Source of the DNA: an uncultured Pelagibacteraceae bacterium
Lineage (GTDB): Bacteria; Pseudomonadota; Alphaproteobacteria; Pelagibacterales; Pelagibacteraceae
Assembly: GCA_902589345.1 (NCBI GenBank)
Contig: CACISU010000001.1
Location: 248,001-312,000 of the forward strand
DNA: 64,000 nt
Direction: 5' to 3'
The position numbers and the translations under genes were made by a program. This document shows positions 28,112-36,253 of this stretch, piece by piece. The notes beneath the pieces were generated by a model, which saw nothing but the letters and a program-made list of their open reading frames with translations, was not told the DNA's origin and did no database searches. Each line of letters opens with the position of its first letter. The first letter of the stretch is position 1.

Positions 28112-29119
28112 ATGAAAAAATCTATTATAATTGCAGTAGATGCAATGGGTGGTGATGACTCACCAAGTAAAATAATTAAAGGAATTGATCTTTTTCACAA
28201 CAATAACAAGCATGTCTTTTATAAAATTTTTGGCAATCAAAATATTATAGAAAATTTTATAAAAGATTCAAATTTGCACAAGGATTTTTATGAAATTGTA
28301 CATACTGACGAAAAAATTAACAATGAAGACTCTGCACTGACCGCAGCAAAAAAAGGAAAGAATACAAGTATGTGGCTTGCGGTAGAAAGCGTTAAAAATC
28401 AATCATCAGATATAGTTTTATCTGCTGGTAATACTGGAGCTTTATTTGTAATAGCAAAACTAAATTTAAATATGATTGAAAATATTAGTAAACCCGCATT
28501 ATCTGGATTATGGCCAAATAAAACTGGTATGAATATCGTTTTAGATTTAGGTGCCAACATAGAATGTGATGAAAAAAATTTAGAAGATTTTTCAATAATG
28601 GGATCCTCATTATACAGATCATTATTTGATAATATATTACCCAAAGTAGCTTTATTAAATATAGGATCAGAAGAAATTAAAGGGCATTCAATCATCAAAA
28701 ATACATATCAAAATTTAGCTTCGCAAAAAAATCAAATATATGAATTTAAAGGATATATAGAAGGAAATCATATTATGGATGGTGATGTAAACGTTATAGT
28801 TACAGATGGTTTCACAGGCAACGTAGCGTTAAAAACAGCAGAGGGCACAGCCAACTTTATAACTACAGAACTTAGGAAAGCTTTAACTTCAAATATATTG
28901 GGTAAAATTTCTTCACTAATCAATTTAAAAAACCTAAAGTTGTTTAAAGATAAACTTGATCCAAGATTATATAATGGAGCAATTTTACTTGGTCTAAATT
29001 CACCAGTTGTTAAAAGTCACGGTGGAACAGATTTTATTGGTTTTGCAAATTCTTTAAAAGTTTGTGAAAAAATAGTAAGTGGTAATCTTATAAATAAAAT
29101 AAAAGATAATATTAATTAA
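28112..29119 (+). CDS. plsX: phosphate acyltransferase PlsX
   Basis: This 335-residue protein makes acyl-phosphate from acyl-ACP for phospholipid synthesis. Motifs are IAVDAMGGDDSPSKIIKG at the N-terminus, SAGNTGALFVIAKLNL near residue 104, LNIGSEEIKGHSI, VTDGFTGNVALKTAEGTA, and GLNSPVVKSHGGTDF. The length is normal. In most Alphaproteobacteria fabH follows; here ihfA starts 1 bp after plsX. Confidence 0.97.
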   Translation: MKKSIIIAVDAMGGDDSPSKIIKGIDLFHNNNKHVFYKIFGNQNIIENFIKDSNLHKDFYEIVHTDEKINNEDSALTAAKKGKNTSMWLAVESVKNQSSDIVLSAGNTGALFVIAKLNLNMIENISKPALSGLWPNKTGMNIVLDLGANIECDEKNLEDFSIMGSSLYRSLFDNILPKVALLNIGSEEIKGHSIIKNTYQNLASQKNQIYEFKGYIEGNHIMDGDVNVIVTDGFTGNVALKTAEGTANFITTELRKALTSNILGKISSLINLKNLKLFKDKLDPRLYNGAILLGLNSPVVKSHGGTDFIGFANSLKVCEKIVSGNLINKIKDNIN

Positions 29120-29120
29120 A

Positions 29121-29408
29121 ATGAGAATAAATCTAACAAAAAAGGATATTGTAAACTCTCTTTATATGCAGCTAGGATTTTCGAAAAGTATCTGTGAAAA
29201 TTTACTAGAAGATTTTTTTACTATAATACTAGATAATTTAATTAAACATAACAAAGTCAAAATTGCTAAATTTGGAACCTTCAGTATAAGAAAAAAATCT
29301 AGAAGAACAGGAAGAAATCCCAAAACCAAAGAAGAGACTGTAATTGCAGAAAGAAATGTTGTTTTATTTAAACCCTCAAAGGACTTAAAGTTTTCTATAA
29401 ATAAATAA
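29121..29408 (+). CDS. ihfA: integration host factor alpha subunit
   Basis: This 95-residue DNA-bending protein has NLTKKDIVNSLYMQLGFSK at the N-terminus, VKIAKFGTFSIRKKSRRTGRNPKTKEE with the intercalating Pro, and VVLFKPSKDLK at the end. The position between plsX and a MerR regulator is the classical place of ihfA rather than hupB. IHF could also serve the recombinase system at 44-45 kb, which is speculation. The stop shares a base with the next start. Confidence 0.93.
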   Translation: MRINLTKKDIVNSLYMQLGFSKSICENLLEDFFTIILDNLIKHNKVKIAKFGTFSIRKKSRRTGRNPKTKEETVIAERNVVLFKPSKDLKFSINK

Positions 29409-29779
29409 TGAATGAATCTGATTATAAATCAATTGGTGATGTAGCTAAAATTTTAAATCTTTTTAATGAAAAAACTGGTAAATTAAATACTCATACTATT
29501 AGATTTTGGGAAAAAGAGTTTAAACATATAAAGCCAAAAGTACTCGCAGGAAAAAGAAGATATTACGATAAAAAATCAATTGAATTTTTAAAAGAACTTA
29601 AATTTTTACTTAAAGAAAAAGGATTTACTATCAAAGGTGTTAAAAAATACTTAAATAATAAAAATTCTTTATTACTTGACGAAACATCTAATAACTCTAT
29701 AAATACCCGTAATAAAAATATTAAAGATAAACTTAAAAAAATATCAAAATTAATAAAAAATATTAAAAGTATTAAATAA
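29408..29779 (+). CDS. MerR family transcriptional regulator
   Basis: This 123-residue protein has a winged helix-turn-helix at about residues 5-75. SIGDVAKILNLFNEKTGKLNTHTIRFWEKEFKHIKP, then GKRRYYDKKSIEFLKELKFLL, then EKGFTIKGVKKYL. It matches the MerR-like gene that follows ihfA in Alphaproteobacteria. There is no effector domain, only a short lysine-rich tail, so no ligand is suggested. The target is unknown. Confidence 0.88.
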   Translation: MNESDYKSIGDVAKILNLFNEKTGKLNTHTIRFWEKEFKHIKPKVLAGKRRYYDKKSIEFLKELKFLLKEKGFTIKGVKKYLNNKNSLLLDETSNNSINTRNKNIKDKLKKISKLIKNIKSIK

Positions 29780-29780
29780 T

Positions 29781-29972
29781 ATGGCAAAAAAAACTCATGT
29801 TAAAGTTAGATTAGTACCTGAATCTAAACCTGATAGTCCTTTTTTTTATTATGTTAAAAAACCAGCCGGGGGTGAGAAGGCTAAGATTAAATTAAAAGCA
29901 AAAAAATATAATCCATCAACAAGAAAACATGAGATGTTTGTAGAAAAAAAGCTTCCACCTCATAGTAAATAA
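29781..29972 (+). CDS. rpmG: 50S ribosomal protein L33
   Basis: This 63-residue protein matches L33 (HVKVRLVPESKPDSPFFYYVKK and LKAKKYNPSTRKHEMFVEKKL). A short insertion of about seven residues (PAGGEKA) separates the two conserved halves, making it slightly longer than the usual 50-55 residues. There are no zinc cysteines. It is convergent with the chorismate mutase gene with no gap between stops. Confidence 0.9.
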   Translation: MAKKTHVKVRLVPESKPDSPFFYYVKKPAGGEKAKIKLKAKKYNPSTRKHEMFVEKKLPPHSK

Positions 29973-30263
29973 TTATTTTTTCTTAAAGTTTCTTCTTTCA
30001 AAATCAATATAAGACCAAATCATATTTTTCCATATTCTATTTGTAATTTTAGGATCTATATTCTTGTTTATAGATTTTTTTTTTATATTTTTAAGTATGA
30101 TTTTAATACGTTTGTTATCTACAATTTCATTTTTATGTTTCTTCAATTTTAAGACTTTTTTAACAATCTCAGTTCTCTTTTTAATTAGACTAATGAATGA
30201 ATTATCTAGTATATCTAATTTTTTTCTCAGTATATTAAGTTTTTTTTTATTATTCGGCGACAT
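29973..30263 (-). CDS. chorismate mutase (AroQ class)
   Basis: This 96-residue all-helical protein matches the AroQ/type II chorismate mutase fold: KLNILRKKLDILDNSFISLIKKRTEIVKKVLKLKK, then VDNKRIKIILKNIKKKS. The first helix has the Arg and Asp pattern (LRKKLDILD), and KRIKIILKNI fits the second active-site region. The enzyme would turn chorismate to prephenate for Phe and Tyr. It is free-standing and very lysine-rich. It is divergent from ctaA. Confidence 0.82.
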   Translation of the reverse strand: MSPNNKKKLNILRKKLDILDNSFISLIKKRTEIVKKVLKLKKHKNEIVDNKRIKIILKNIKKKSINKNIDPKITNRIWKNMIWSYIDFERRNFKKK

Positions 30264-30306
30264 TTAATCAATTGGATTTGTATATAATTATTATATTTAT
30301 CACCCT

Positions 30307-31323
30307 ATGTACATAGAGAATAAGCGTGTAAAAAAATATATATCTTTTTGGCTTCTTGCAATGTTTTCATTAATTGCAATTATGATTATTGTCGGTGGTC
30401 TTACTAGACTAACTGATTCTGGTTTATCAATTACTACATGGGAATTGTTTGCAGGATTTATTCCACCTTTAAGTCATTTAGATTGGATTAATTATTTTGA
30501 TTTATATAAAAAAATTCCTGAGTATAAATTACAAAATTATTCAATGACTATAGATGAATTTAAAATAATTTTTTGGTGGGAGTGGCTGCATAGATTTTTA
30601 GGTAGATTAGTTGGAATATCTTTCTTGATTCCACTTATTTATTTTACATTTAAGCTAAAATTTAAATTAGTTAAAAATTTTTATGTAATATTTTTACTTA
30701 TTTGTTTTCAAGGTTTTATCGGATGGTATATGGTCTCAAGTGGATTAGTTGATAGAGTTGACGTTAGTCATTATAGACTGTCAATTCATCTTTTGATTGC
30801 ATTTATAATTTTAACATTAATCCTGTGGAATTATTTAAAAATTAACATCAAACAATCAAACACAGATAAAATTAAATATAATTTACCATTATTATTTTTA
30901 TTACTAATTTATATTCAAATAGTAATTGGAGCTTTCGTGTCAGGAATGGACGCTGGTAAAATTTATAATTCATGGCCATTAATGGGTAATAACTATTTTC
31001 CTGATGATAATGCTATAGATGATTTATTCAAACTAACTGCTTTTGATAGTCCATCTTTAGTTCAATTTATTCATAGAAACTTGGCTTACGTAATACTTTT
31101 ATTTTTTCTAATTATATTATTTGATGTTTATAAAAATAAATTAACTAATTTTTATTTACCTGTAAACTTAGTGGGCTTTTTATTATTTTTACAAATTTTT
31201 TTAGGAATAATAACTTTATTATATGGTGCACAGATATTAGTTTCATCTATGCACCAAATAAGTTCTATATTTCTAGTAAGTAGCTGTGTATATCTTTTAT
31301 ATATTAATAAAAAATTTAACTAA
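30307..31323 (+). CDS. ctaA: heme A synthase (CtaA/COX15)
   Basis: This 338-residue protein with eight membrane helices oxidises heme O to heme A for cytochrome c oxidase. Seen are IVGGLTRLTDSGLSITTWELFAG near the N-terminus, WWEWLHRFLGRLVG with a heme-ligand His, SHYRLSIHLLIAF, QIVIGAFVSGMDAGKIYNSWPLMG, FIHRNLAYVIL and SSMHQISSIFL. The spacing of the four histidine motifs suits the COX15 type. Its last 8 bp overlap metY tail to tail. Confidence 0.96.
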   Translation: MYIENKRVKKYISFWLLAMFSLIAIMIIVGGLTRLTDSGLSITTWELFAGFIPPLSHLDWINYFDLYKKIPEYKLQNYSMTIDEFKIIFWWEWLHRFLGRLVGISFLIPLIYFTFKLKFKLVKNFYVIFLLICFQGFIGWYMVSSGLVDRVDVSHYRLSIHLLIAFIILTLILWNYLKINIKQSNTDKIKYNLPLLFLLLIYIQIVIGAFVSGMDAGKIYNSWPLMGNNYFPDDNAIDDLFKLTAFDSPSLVQFIHRNLAYVILLFFLIILFDVYKNKLTNFYLPVNLVGFLLFLQIFLGIITLLYGAQILVSSMHQISSIFLVSSCVYLLYINKKFN

Positions 31324-32635
31324 CAGCTTTTAAACTAGGTTTGCCAGAGGCTCCTAAAGCTTGCTCTAGATCTGCTATAATGTCATCTGGATGTTCTATA
31401 CCAATAGATAGTCGTACATATCCAGGAGTTACACCGGCAGCTAGTAGCTCTTCTTCTGTAAGCTGGCTATGTGTAGTTGTTGCCGGGTGAATTGCTAAAC
31501 TTCTTGCATCACCTATATTTGCAACGTGGTAAAACATTTTTAAAGCTTCTATAAATTTTTTACCAGCTTCTACTCCACCTTTAACCTCAATACCCACAAG
31601 AGCTCCATTTCCACCCTTGAAATATTTTTTTGCTCTATCGCCAACTTCACCTTTGTGGAGAGTAGGGTAGATAACTCTTTCGACGCTTTTATGTTTTTTT
31701 AAGAAATCAACAGCTTTTTCAGCATTAGAACAATGTTGTTTCATTCTTAATGGAGCTGTTTCTAGTCCTTGTATAATTCCCCACGCATTATCTGGAGCCA
31801 AGGGTGCACCCAAATCTCTTAATAAACATACTCTTGCTCTTACTGCAAAAGCAACATTTGCACCAGTTAGCTGTGGAACAACTTCACCCCAAACTGCTCC
31901 TCCATAACTTGCATCAGGTTCATTAAACATAGGCTGTCTCTTTGGATCTGCTGTCCAATCAAAATTACCTCCATCAACCAAACACCCTCCAATAACAGTT
32001 CCATGACCACCAATAAATTTTGTAAGTGAATGAACTACTACTGCCGCGCCATGATCTAATGGTTTACAAATAACTGGCGCTGCTGTGTTATCCATTATAA
32101 GTGGTATATTATGCTTTCGACCAATATCTGATACTTCTTTAATAGGAAATACTCTTAAATATGGATTTGGAAGAGTTTCTGCATAAAAACATCTTGTTTT
32201 ATCATCGACAAGTTTTTCAAAGTTTTTTGGATCTGATGGATCTGCATATCTGCATTCGATACCAAGTTTTTTTAAAGTATGTGTAAATAGGTTTACAGTA
32301 CCACCATAAAGATCTGTGGAACTTATAAAGTTATCTCCTGCTTGACATACATTCATTATAGCAAATGTAGATGCTGCTTGACCTGATCCAACTGTAACAC
32401 AAGCTAAACCATTTTCTAATGCTGCAACTCTTTTTTCAAGAACATCATTTGTAGGGTTCATAATTCTTGTATAAATGTTACCAAATTCCTTTAGTGCAAA
32501 TAAATTGGCTGCGTGACCAGTATTATTGAATTGGTATGATGTAGTTCTATAAATTGGTACTGCGACAGCTGTTGTTGCAGGATCACTTCGATAGTCACCA
32601 CCATGTAATGCTATTGTCTCTGGATTTTTACTCAT
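31316..32635 (-). CDS. metY: O-acetylhomoserine aminocarboxypropyltransferase/cysteine synthase
   Basis: This 439-residue Cys/Met-metabolism PLP enzyme makes homocysteine from O-acetylhomoserine and sulfide or methanethiol. Motifs: ETIALHGGDYRSDPATTAVAVPIY at the N-terminus, GSGQAAST, YAETLPNP, IPLIMDNTAA, and HSLTKFIGGHGTVIGG with the PLP Lys. The long form (over 420 residues) fits MetY rather than MetB or MetC. A strong AAGGAG ribosome site (complement of 32643-32648) precedes it, rare in this window. Methionine metabolism is central in SAR11, which needs reduced sulfur. Confidence 0.95.
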   Translation of the reverse strand: MSKNPETIALHGGDYRSDPATTAVAVPIYRTTSYQFNNTGHAANLFALKEFGNIYTRIMNPTNDVLEKRVAALENGLACVTVGSGQAASTFAIMNVCQAGDNFISSTDLYGGTVNLFTHTLKKLGIECRYADPSDPKNFEKLVDDKTRCFYAETLPNPYLRVFPIKEVSDIGRKHNIPLIMDNTAAPVICKPLDHGAAVVVHSLTKFIGGHGTVIGGCLVDGGNFDWTADPKRQPMFNEPDASYGGAVWGEVVPQLTGANVAFAVRARVCLLRDLGAPLAPDNAWGIIQGLETAPLRMKQHCSNAEKAVDFLKKHKSVERVIYPTLHKGEVGDRAKKYFKGGNGALVGIEVKGGVEAGKKFIEALKMFYHVANIGDARSLAIHPATTTHSQLTEEELLAAGVTPGYVRLSIGIEHPDDIIADLEQALGASGKPSLKAVS

Positions 32636-32657
32636 AGATTTTCTCCTTTTATTAAAA

Positions 32658-32677
32658 TCAAATTAATTTGACGTCAA
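32658..32677. promoter_or_regulatory. overlapping palindromes upstream of metY
   Basis: Two perfect palindromes overlap by four bases: TCAAATTAATTTGA at 32658-32671 and TTGACGTCAA at 32668-32677. They lie in the metY leader, 23-42 bp before its ATG. A small hairpin (TATTAC at 32681-32686 with GTAATA at 32694-32699) lies just upstream on the metY strand. They could be an operator for a sulfur or methionine regulator or part of a leader RNA. The core of known SAM-II/SAM-V riboswitches was not recognised. Confidence 0.4.
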
Positions 32678-32764
32678 TTCTATTACAAAATTAGTAATAC
32701 TATCAACAGTAAAATAAACGCATATATATCAAGCCTTATTTCATATAAAAGATCAACCATTCAA

Positions 32765-32792
32765 TTGACATTATTACAATTTGGAGTATTAA
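32765..32792 (+). promoter_or_regulatory. promoter of rplM-rpsI
   Basis: A consensus -35 box TTGACA at 32765-32770 and a -10 box TATTAA at 32787-32792 are separated by 16 bp. The start of transcription would be near 32799, about 4 bp before the rplM ATG at 32803, so the transcript would have almost no leader and no ribosome site. Confidence 0.55.
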
Positions 32793-32802
32793 TCCCGCAT
32801 TC

Positions 32803-33264
32803 ATGACTAAATTTGTTAAAAAAAGTGAAATAGAAAATAATTGGTTTGAAATTGATGCAAAAAATGCTGTTGTTGGTAGATTAGCAGCAGTGATTTCAAA
32901 AATTATTAGGGGAAAGAACAAACCTACATATACTCCACATATGGATAATGGTGATTTTGTTGTAGTTAAAAATATTGAACATATAAAATTAACAGGAAAA
33001 AAATTTCAAAATAAAAAATATTATAGACATACAGGATACCCGGGTGGTATTAAAGAAACTACTCCTGCCAAACTACATCAGCAAAAACCTGGTGAAGTGC
33101 TTAAGTTAGCTGTTAAAAGAATGCTTCCAGGTGGACCCTTGGGAAAGAAGCAACTTACAAAATTAAAAATTTATAAAGGAATAGATCATCCACATACAGC
33201 ACAAAATCCTAAAATAATTGATATATCAAAATTAAATAATAAAAACATCATAAGAAACACATAA
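32803..33264 (+). CDS. rplM: 50S ribosomal protein L13
   Basis: This 153-residue protein has NWFEIDAKNAVVGRLAAVIS at residues 10-29, RGKNKPTYTPHMDNGDFVVV, KYYRHTGYPGGIKE, and AVKRMLPGGPLGKKQLTKLKIY. It forms the usual rplM-rpsI operon (stop and start share one base). The start is the ATG at 32803, in front of which no Shine-Dalgarno is seen. Confidence 0.97.
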   Translation: MTKFVKKSEIENNWFEIDAKNAVVGRLAAVISKIIRGKNKPTYTPHMDNGDFVVVKNIEHIKLTGKKFQNKKYYRHTGYPGGIKETTPAKLHQQKPGEVLKLAVKRMLPGGPLGKKQLTKLKIYKGIDHPHTAQNPKIIDISKLNNKNIIRNT

Positions 33265-33680
33265 TGGAACAAGAAAAAATTATTTCAAACTTTAAGGACA
33301 GTATATACGCAACTGGTAGAAGAAAAACGTCAATTGCAAAAGTTTGGTTAAAAAAAGGTTCAGGAAACATATCTGTTAACGGTAAAGATTATGTCCAATA
33401 CTTTAAAAGAGCTAACCATCAAATGAAACTTTTAAGACCTTTAGAAATAATTGAGCAATCAACTAACTATGATGTTAAATGCAACGTTAAGGGCGGTGGT
33501 TTAACAGGGCAAGTTGGAGCTATGGTTCATGGTATCTCCAAAGCTTTAATTTTATTCGACTCAGGTTTTAAATCTATATTAAAAAAAGAAAAACTTAATA
33601 CCAGAGACTCAAGAGCTGTTGAACGTAAAAAATACGGTCGTAGAAAAGCTAGAAGAAGCTTCCAGTTCTCTAAAAGATAA
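33264..33680 (+). CDS. rpsI: 30S ribosomal protein S9
   Basis: This 138-residue protein shows YATGRRKTSIAKVWLKKGSG near the N-terminus, GGGLTGQVGAMVHGISKAL, and the C-terminal KKYGRRKARRSFQFSKR whose last residues reach the P-site tRNA. It follows rplM directly. The next gene, argC, starts 35 bp further on. Confidence 0.97.
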   Translation: MEQEKIISNFKDSIYATGRRKTSIAKVWLKKGSGNISVNGKDYVQYFKRANHQMKLLRPLEIIEQSTNYDVKCNVKGGGLTGQVGAMVHGISKALILFDSGFKSILKKEKLNTRDSRAVERKKYGRRKARRSFQFSKR

Positions 33681-33715
33681 TATCTTTTTAATCAACAACT
33701 GTTATAAATTATGTT

Positions 33716-34738
33716 ATGTCGAAAGTTAATGTTTTAATCGCCGGATCCACAGGTTACATTGGAATTCAATTAATAAAATTATTAATCAATCATAGAAAAG
33801 TTAAAATAAAGTATTTATGTGGTAATTCAAGTGTAGGAAAAAAAATTAATTATTTTGACAAAAATATTAAAGTTAAATATTTGCCGAAAATTATCAAATA
33901 TCATAAAAAACTTTTAAATGATGTAGATGTTATATTTACAGCTCTTCCAAATGGCGAAGCTCAAAAAATTTCAAATCATTTATTGAAAAAAAATATACTA
34001 ATAGATTTATCAGCTGATTTCAGACTCAAAAATTATAAAGATTATAAGAAATGGTATAAAATTAAACATTCTTCAATTAAAAATATTAAAAATAGTATAT
34101 ACGCATTACCAGAGGTAAATAGAAATGATATAAAAAATTATAAAATTATATCATGCCCAGGTTGTTACCCGACTTCAGTATTAATCCCGTTAATACCTTT
34201 AATTAAAAAGAATTTAATTAAACAAAGCAATATTATAATTGATTCAAAATCTGGTTATTCAGGAGCAGGTAGACAAATACACAGAATTAAAAAGAAGGAA
34301 AATTTATATGATTCCTTAAGTTCATATGGAATAAGATATCACAGACATAATTCTGAAATACAACAGGAACTAAATTCTCATTCAAAAAAAAATATTGAAT
34401 TTACATTCACTCCGCATTTATCACCAATGTTTAGAGGTATATTATCAACTATATATGTAGATGTTAATAAAAACATCAATTTTATAAATGTATATAAATA
34501 TCTTAAAAAATATTATCAAAATGAAAAATTTATAAAGGTATTAGGTCCCAACAAAATGATAAGCACAAATGATGTGATTAATACAAACTTATGCAAATTA
34601 TCAATATGTAAATCAAAACAAAATAATAAAATAATTATATTATCTGCTATTGATAATTTAATTAAAGGTGGTTCAGGTCAAGCCTTGCAGAATTTTAATA
34701 TTAAATTCAATTTTAATGAAAAGTTAGGCTTAATATGA
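33716..34738 (+). CDS. argC: N-acetyl-gamma-glutamyl-phosphate reductase
   Basis: This 340-residue NADPH-dependent reductase acts in arginine synthesis. NVLIAGSTGYIGIQLIKLL is the N-terminal nucleotide-binding motif. The catalytic Cys is in ISCPGCYPTSVL near residue 146. SGYSGAGRQ, FTPHLSPMFRGILST and DNLIKGGSGQALQNFN are family motifs. It overlaps the small lipoprotein gene by 4 bp. argC after rplM-rpsI is common in Alphaproteobacteria. Confidence 0.96.
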   Translation: MSKVNVLIAGSTGYIGIQLIKLLINHRKVKIKYLCGNSSVGKKINYFDKNIKVKYLPKIIKYHKKLLNDVDVIFTALPNGEAQKISNHLLKKNILIDLSADFRLKNYKDYKKWYKIKHSSIKNIKNSIYALPEVNRNDIKNYKIISCPGCYPTSVLIPLIPLIKKNLIKQSNIIIDSKSGYSGAGRQIHRIKKKENLYDSLSSYGIRYHRHNSEIQQELNSHSKKNIEFTFTPHLSPMFRGILSTIYVDVNKNINFINVYKYLKKYYQNEKFIKVLGPNKMISTNDVINTNLCKLSICKSKQNNKIIILSAIDNLIKGGSGQALQNFNIKFNFNEKLGLI

Positions 34739-34962
34739 AAAAACTATTAAGTTTCTTTTTGTTAATTTTTTTATCAAACAACTGCTCTTTTAATCCTAAT
34801 TCGAATTTTTGGAATGAAGATTCAAAAAAAGTTAATAACAATAATCAAAATAATAATTTTAAGAAAAGTTTGGGAGAAAATCAGGATAGTTCATATAAGT
34901 TACTGAAAGATAGAATTATAGAGTATGGTAAAAATAAAGATTTTCCTGATATAAACAATTAA
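34735..34962 (+). CDS. small predicted lipoprotein
   Basis: This 75-residue protein has a hydrophobic signal and a lipobox (FLSNNC, Cys about residue 17). After the Cys it is asparagine-rich and polar with no recognised domain, ending in YKLLKDRIIEYGKNKDFPDINN. It overlaps argC by 4 bp and hom begins at the next base, so it is translated in the same operon. I do not recognise a family. A membrane-anchored periplasmic peptide is the most that can be said. Confidence 0.65.
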   Translation: MKKLLSFFLLIFLSNNCSFNPNSNFWNEDSKKVNNNNQNNNFKKSLGENQDSSYKLLKDRIIEYGKNKDFPDINN

Positions 34963-36252
34963 ATGAGAAAAAAAATTAATATAGCAATTGTAGGTTTGGG
35001 TCAAATAGGTTCATATTTATATAATGAACTTAATCGTAAAAAAAAGGAAATTGAATCGAAAACTGGAAAAATAATTAATATAGTAGCTATTTCAGCAAAA
35101 AACCCTAATAAGAAAAGAAAATATAAAATTAATAAGAATATTTTTTATAAAAATCCTTTAGAAATAATAAATAACAATAAAGTTGATATATTATTTGAAG
35201 TTGTTGGATTAGAAGGTGGTATTTCAAAGAGAATTGTTGAAAATTCATTAAAAAATAAAATACATGTTATAACGCCTAACAAAGCGTTAATTTCAAAACA
35301 CGGTGATTATTTGTCGAACCTTGCTGAAAAAAATAATGTTAATTTAGAATTTGAAGCATCGGTAGCTGGTGGTATACCAATTTTAAGAACTATCAAAGAA
35401 GGTTTAGCAACAAACAAAATTGAAAAAATCTATGGAATATTAAATGGTACATGCAATTATATTCTTTCTGAAATGGAAAACACAAAAGATGATTTTAAAA
35501 ATGTTTTAAGCAATGCTCAAAAATTAGGCTATGCAGAACCAGGTAATCCTAAACTAGATTTAAATGGTTTTGATGCACTAGCTAAAGTTAAAATCTTATC
35601 CTCATTAGCGTTTAATATAAAAATTTCAAAAGAGAAATCTTTGATGGAAGGTATAGAAAATATTTCTTCTAAAGATATTGAGATAGCTAATCAGCTAAAT
35701 TATCGTATAAAATTACTTGGAATTACTGAGCTAATAAATGGAAAAGTTTTTGAAAGAGTTCATCCATGTTTAGTTAATAAAAATTCATACATAGGTAATG
35801 TTAATGGTGTAATGAATGCTGTAATAGTTAAAGGTAAACCTGTTGGCGAAAGTATTTTGCAAGGCGAAGGTGCAGGTCCTGGACCTACATCGTCAGCCTT
35901 AATGTCCGATTTACTATCTATTCTAAGAGGTAATATTAAATATCCCTTCGGAATACCATCTTCTAAGAGAAAAAATTTAAATTCATATAAGGTTAAAAAT
36001 TATTTTAATTCTTTGTATCTAAGATTTGAAGTTAAAGATAAACCAGGTGTTTTATCTGAAATCACTAAACAATTAGCAAATAGAAAAATATCAGTTGATC
36101 GACTTATACAAATACCTAATCATTATAATAAAACTGCATCCATAGTTATTATTACTCATAAATCTAAAGAAGAAGATGTCCAAATATGTATAAAAAAATT
36201 TAAATCTAATAAAAATATTCTTAAAAGACCAATCTTAATTAGATTAATATAA
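34963..36252 (+). CDS. hom: homoserine dehydrogenase
   Basis: This 429-residue enzyme reduces aspartate semialdehyde to homoserine for threonine and methionine. INIAIVGLGQIGSYLYNELN is the NAD(P) site. HVITPNKALISKHGD and EASVAGGIPILRTIKEGLATNKI hold substrate and catalytic residues. NGTCNYILSEME and GYAEPGNPKLDLNGFDALAK follow. A C-terminal ACT domain (residues about 350-425, FEVKDKPGVLSEITKQLA) suggests amino-acid feedback. It supplies the homoserine used, after acetylation, by MetY. Confidence 0.96.
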   Translation: MRKKINIAIVGLGQIGSYLYNELNRKKKEIESKTGKIINIVAISAKNPNKKRKYKINKNIFYKNPLEIINNNKVDILFEVVGLEGGISKRIVENSLKNKIHVITPNKALISKHGDYLSNLAEKNNVNLEFEASVAGGIPILRTIKEGLATNKIEKIYGILNGTCNYILSEMENTKDDFKNVLSNAQKLGYAEPGNPKLDLNGFDALAKVKILSSLAFNIKISKEKSLMEGIENISSKDIEIANQLNYRIKLLGITELINGKVFERVHPCLVNKNSYIGNVNGVMNAVIVKGKPVGESILQGEGAGPGPTSSALMSDLLSILRGNIKYPFGIPSSKRKNLNSYKVKNYFNSLYLRFEVKDKPGVLSEITKQLANRKISVDRLIQIPNHYNKTASIVIITHKSKEEDVQICIKKFKSNKNILKRPILIRLI

Positions 36253-36253
36253 T

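Noticed and set aside
32636-32802. A SAM-II or SAM-V riboswitch in front of metY
   Set aside because: Expected from knowledge of marine Alphaproteobacteria, but I could not find the conserved core or the pseudoknot with the ribosome site by eye. Left as a test for a covariance search rather than a feature.
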